Position numbers and translations under genes: made by a program. A DNA stretch of 64,000 bases, from NCBI RefSeq assembly GCF_040214835.1, contig NZ_CP157874.1:3166001-3230000 (forward strand), in the 5' to 3' direction. How positions within the stretch are numbered: the first letter of the stretch is position 1; every line of letters starts with the position of its first letter. Of this stretch, positions 61,711 through 64,000 are shown piece after piece. Under the pieces are notes generated by a model. The model was not told the DNA's origin. It made no database searches and saw only the letters and a list, made by a program, of their open reading frames with translations. The DNA is from Pseudomonas asiatica (GTDB taxonomy: Bacteria > Pseudomonadota > Gammaproteobacteria > Pseudomonadales > Pseudomonadaceae).

Positions 61711-64000
61711 ATGCTCCGGCGTCGTCGCCCCCACCGAGACCTTCGACCAGGACGATGTCGGCGCCAGCACCGAACTGCTGGCGCAATGGCTGACTGACCT
61801 CACCGGCCATCTGGTCAACTGGCGCATCGTCATCACCGTCGCGGAGGTAATGCCCGTCGCCGGTTCGGTATTCGCCGCCACCGACGCCATCGGGGACATC
61901 ATCAGCCTTGTCCAGGGTTCTCCGGAATACCGGGCCGACCTGTTCAACTGGGTTGGCCTTGGCATCAACCTGTTCGCCATTGCACCGATACCCGGCATGA
62001 GTCCCGCTCGCAAAGTGATGCGGCCGGTGTTGAAGTCCGCGAGGGCTTCCTCCAAGGACGGCATGGCCCAAGCCCTGCTGATCGCGATGGAAAACGCCCT
62101 CGCCGACGTCTGCCGGGGCGACCTGGAAAACTTCGTCAAGGAAATCGACCGGCAATTACAAACCATCCTGGCCAGCTTTGCGCAGAAGGTCGTGGATATC
62201 TGCCAGTTCTTCGCAGACCTTATCCGCTCGGCCGCAGACGGCACCGTCAAAAGCACTGCCCTGACCGTTATCTTCCCGGGATTACGCCTGGTTGCCGAAG
62301 CCTCCGATTACGCCAAACGCAAAACCGGCTACGGCTTGAGCAGAGACCAGCTTGGCCTGGGGCCGGACCCAAAACTGCTGGCACTGCTCGAACCCATTGC
62401 GCTCAGCCTGGAAAGCCTCGGCCGAATGGCAGGCAACAAGATCGCCCAGATCGGCAACAAGGCCACCCCAGGCAGCCTGGCGGCGATCCTGGATGCGCTG
62501 AAGCTGGCCCTGAGCAAGCGCAAGCCTGTGGTGATGCGGGCCAACGTGAATGCCGACGGCAGGGTTACCCAAGTGCGGCGCGTTCACCCACAAAACGGCA
62601 CCGAAGCAGCCCCGCGGCAACGCCCTGCCCGTGCGGACCCCAACTGCCGCAAAGCCGGGGTCGCCGGCGGCACAGGATGCAGCATCAGTTTTGCCCTGGG
62701 CAGCGAAACGATCAGCCACACGGACTTCGCGCTACCCGGCGTGTTTCCCATCAACTGGAACAGAACCTATCGCTCGACTCTAGGCGCCTACGACCATAGC
62801 CCGTTCGGCGCCCGCTGGATCACGCCGTTCTCCAGCCGCTTCGACCTGGCCGGGGACACGCTCGTCTACCACGGCATCGATGGCCGTAGCCAGCACTACC
62901 CCTTGCCTGATGTCAGCAAGCATCACCACGACCCGATCGAAAACCTGTGGGTCGGACGACCAGAGGCTGACAAGCTGGTGCTGGCGCGCGGGCATGTGAT
63001 GCATGAGGTGTACGTGCGCGACGGTGACCAGTTCCGGCTGGAGCTGATCTCGCATCAGGGCGGTGCACGCATCGCACTGTTCTATGAGCACCGCCATGCC
63101 GACCGTTCTGTGCTGTCCGACCTGGTGACATACCAGTACGAAACCGCCCATCAGCACATCCACACGCAACTGGACGATCACGGCCGGATCGTCGCCCTGT
63201 GGTTGATGCGTGATGGCCAGCCAGAGCGTCAAGTCGCTGGCTATGAATTCGATGCCCAGGGCGACCTGCGCAGTGCGCGTGACGAACATGGCGCGCAATG
63301 GACCTACCAGTACGCCCATCACCTGATCACCCGCTACACCGACCGTACGGGCCGGGGCATGAACCTTGAATGGGTCGGCGAAGGCTCCGACGCCAAGGCC
63401 ATCCGCGAGTGGGCCGACGACGGCAGCCTGGATACCCGATTGAACTGGGACCCAGATATTCGCCTGACCCGCGTGACCGATGCCAACGGCAACCAGACCC
63501 AGCACTTCTACGACAGCTTGGGTTACACCTACCGCATCATCCACCCGAATGGTGACGAAGAATGGCTGTACCGTGACAGGGACAAGAACGTTACCCAGCA
63601 TGTGCATACTGATGGCAACGCTGATCACTACGTCTATGACAATCGCGGCAATCTACTCCAGCACACCCGCCCGGACTACACGACCGTCCACCACACCTAC
63701 GACGACCTGGACCAGCGCTTCAAGACCCGCGATGCCGAGGGCGGCCTGTGGAAGTACGACCATGATTAGCGCGGCAACATCATCGAAACGGTCGACCCGC
63801 TGGAGAACAAGACCGAGTACACATACAACAGCGAAAACATGCTCGTAGGCATCAAAGATGCCAATGGGAGTGACAGGAAGCTGGGCTATGACCGTGATGG
63901 CCGGCTGACCAGCTACACCGACTGCTCAGGAAAGACCACGCAATGGAAATACAGCGCGCAAGGCCAACTGGCCAAGCTCATCAATGCAGCCGGTGAAGCC
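61703..64000 (+). pseudogene. Rhs-repeat protein interrupted by an in-frame TAG (3' end outside window)
   Basis: The open frame from ATG 61703 gives 688 residues, then TAG at 63767-63769. The same frame continues without further stops to the window end and encodes more YD/Rhs repeats (RGNIIETVDPLENKTEYTYN, LGYDRDGRLTSYTDCSGK). So one nonsense codon splits the gene. The N-terminal ~300 residues have hydrophobic helices (WRIVITVAEVMPVAGSVFAATDAIGD), and then a DUF6531-like segment (CSISFALGSETISHTDFALPG, FPINWNRTYRS). Rhs proteins are large toxin carriers, often T6SS cargo. No PAAR motif is seen at the N-terminus. It could be real decay, a phase switch or a sequencing error. Confidence 0.8.

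Overview
The window is high-GC chromosomal DNA from a member of the Pseudomonas putida group. The evidence is the dense set of P. putida-type REP palindromes (core CGCGGGTAAACCCGCTCCCA), the gene content (quinohemoprotein amine dehydrogenase, MnxG manganese oxidase, orphan vgrG island) and the Pseudomonas-style -24/-12 promoters. No rRNA, tRNA, CRISPR array, insertion sequence or integrase was seen.

Layout. 1-6630 (+): an NfrB/NfrA-type exopolysaccharide synthase and secretion pair, a DUF4434 protein and a membrane diguanylate cyclase; the synthase ends in MshEN-like c-di-GMP-binding modules, so enzyme and second-messenger source sit together. 6837-13431: an RstAB-like two-component system (-) divergent from an RND efflux pair (+). 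13493-14068: mobA. 14298-29823: a complete quinohemoprotein amine dehydrogenase (QHNDH) locus, made of qhpADCB plus an acyl-CoA synthetase (-), a divergent aldehyde dehydrogenase and porin (+), and a second operon with a sigma-54 activator, qhpF, qhpE and qhpG (-). Two divergent sigma-54 promoters flank a palindrome, and AAnAAnAA (Crc/Hfq-like) sites lie at five translation starts. 30550-37143 (+): an orphan type VI island (vgrG, DUF4123 chaperone, unknown protein, putative nuclease effector, immunity protein, PAAR). The toxin tip and the start of the immunity gene are more AT-rich than the rest. 37359-39200 (-): a DUF6124 protein and a secreted trypsin-like protease.

39478-49168 (-): one tightly overlapping operon with a receiver protein, GspE-type ATPase, PilM/N/O/P-like proteins, a TPR-secretin, three pseudopilins and csgE, csgF and csgG. 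It has no GspF-like platform protein, no prepilin peptidase and no curlin genes. 49417-60962 (-): the mnxG operon, with a giant multicopper oxidase, a beta-propeller protein, two SCO copper chaperones, a cytochrome c/periplasmic-binding fusion and a SurA-like chaperone. Both operons are preceded by a sigma-54 promoter and by TTCCCC-N6-GGGG palindromes. This suggests one regulon in which an atypical type II/curli hybrid secretion machine serves the manganese oxidase. 61618-64000 (+): a short coupled ORF and an Rhs gene interrupted by an in-frame TAG.

Three genes of the mnx and secretion operons carry REP elements translated in frame inside their coding sequences.
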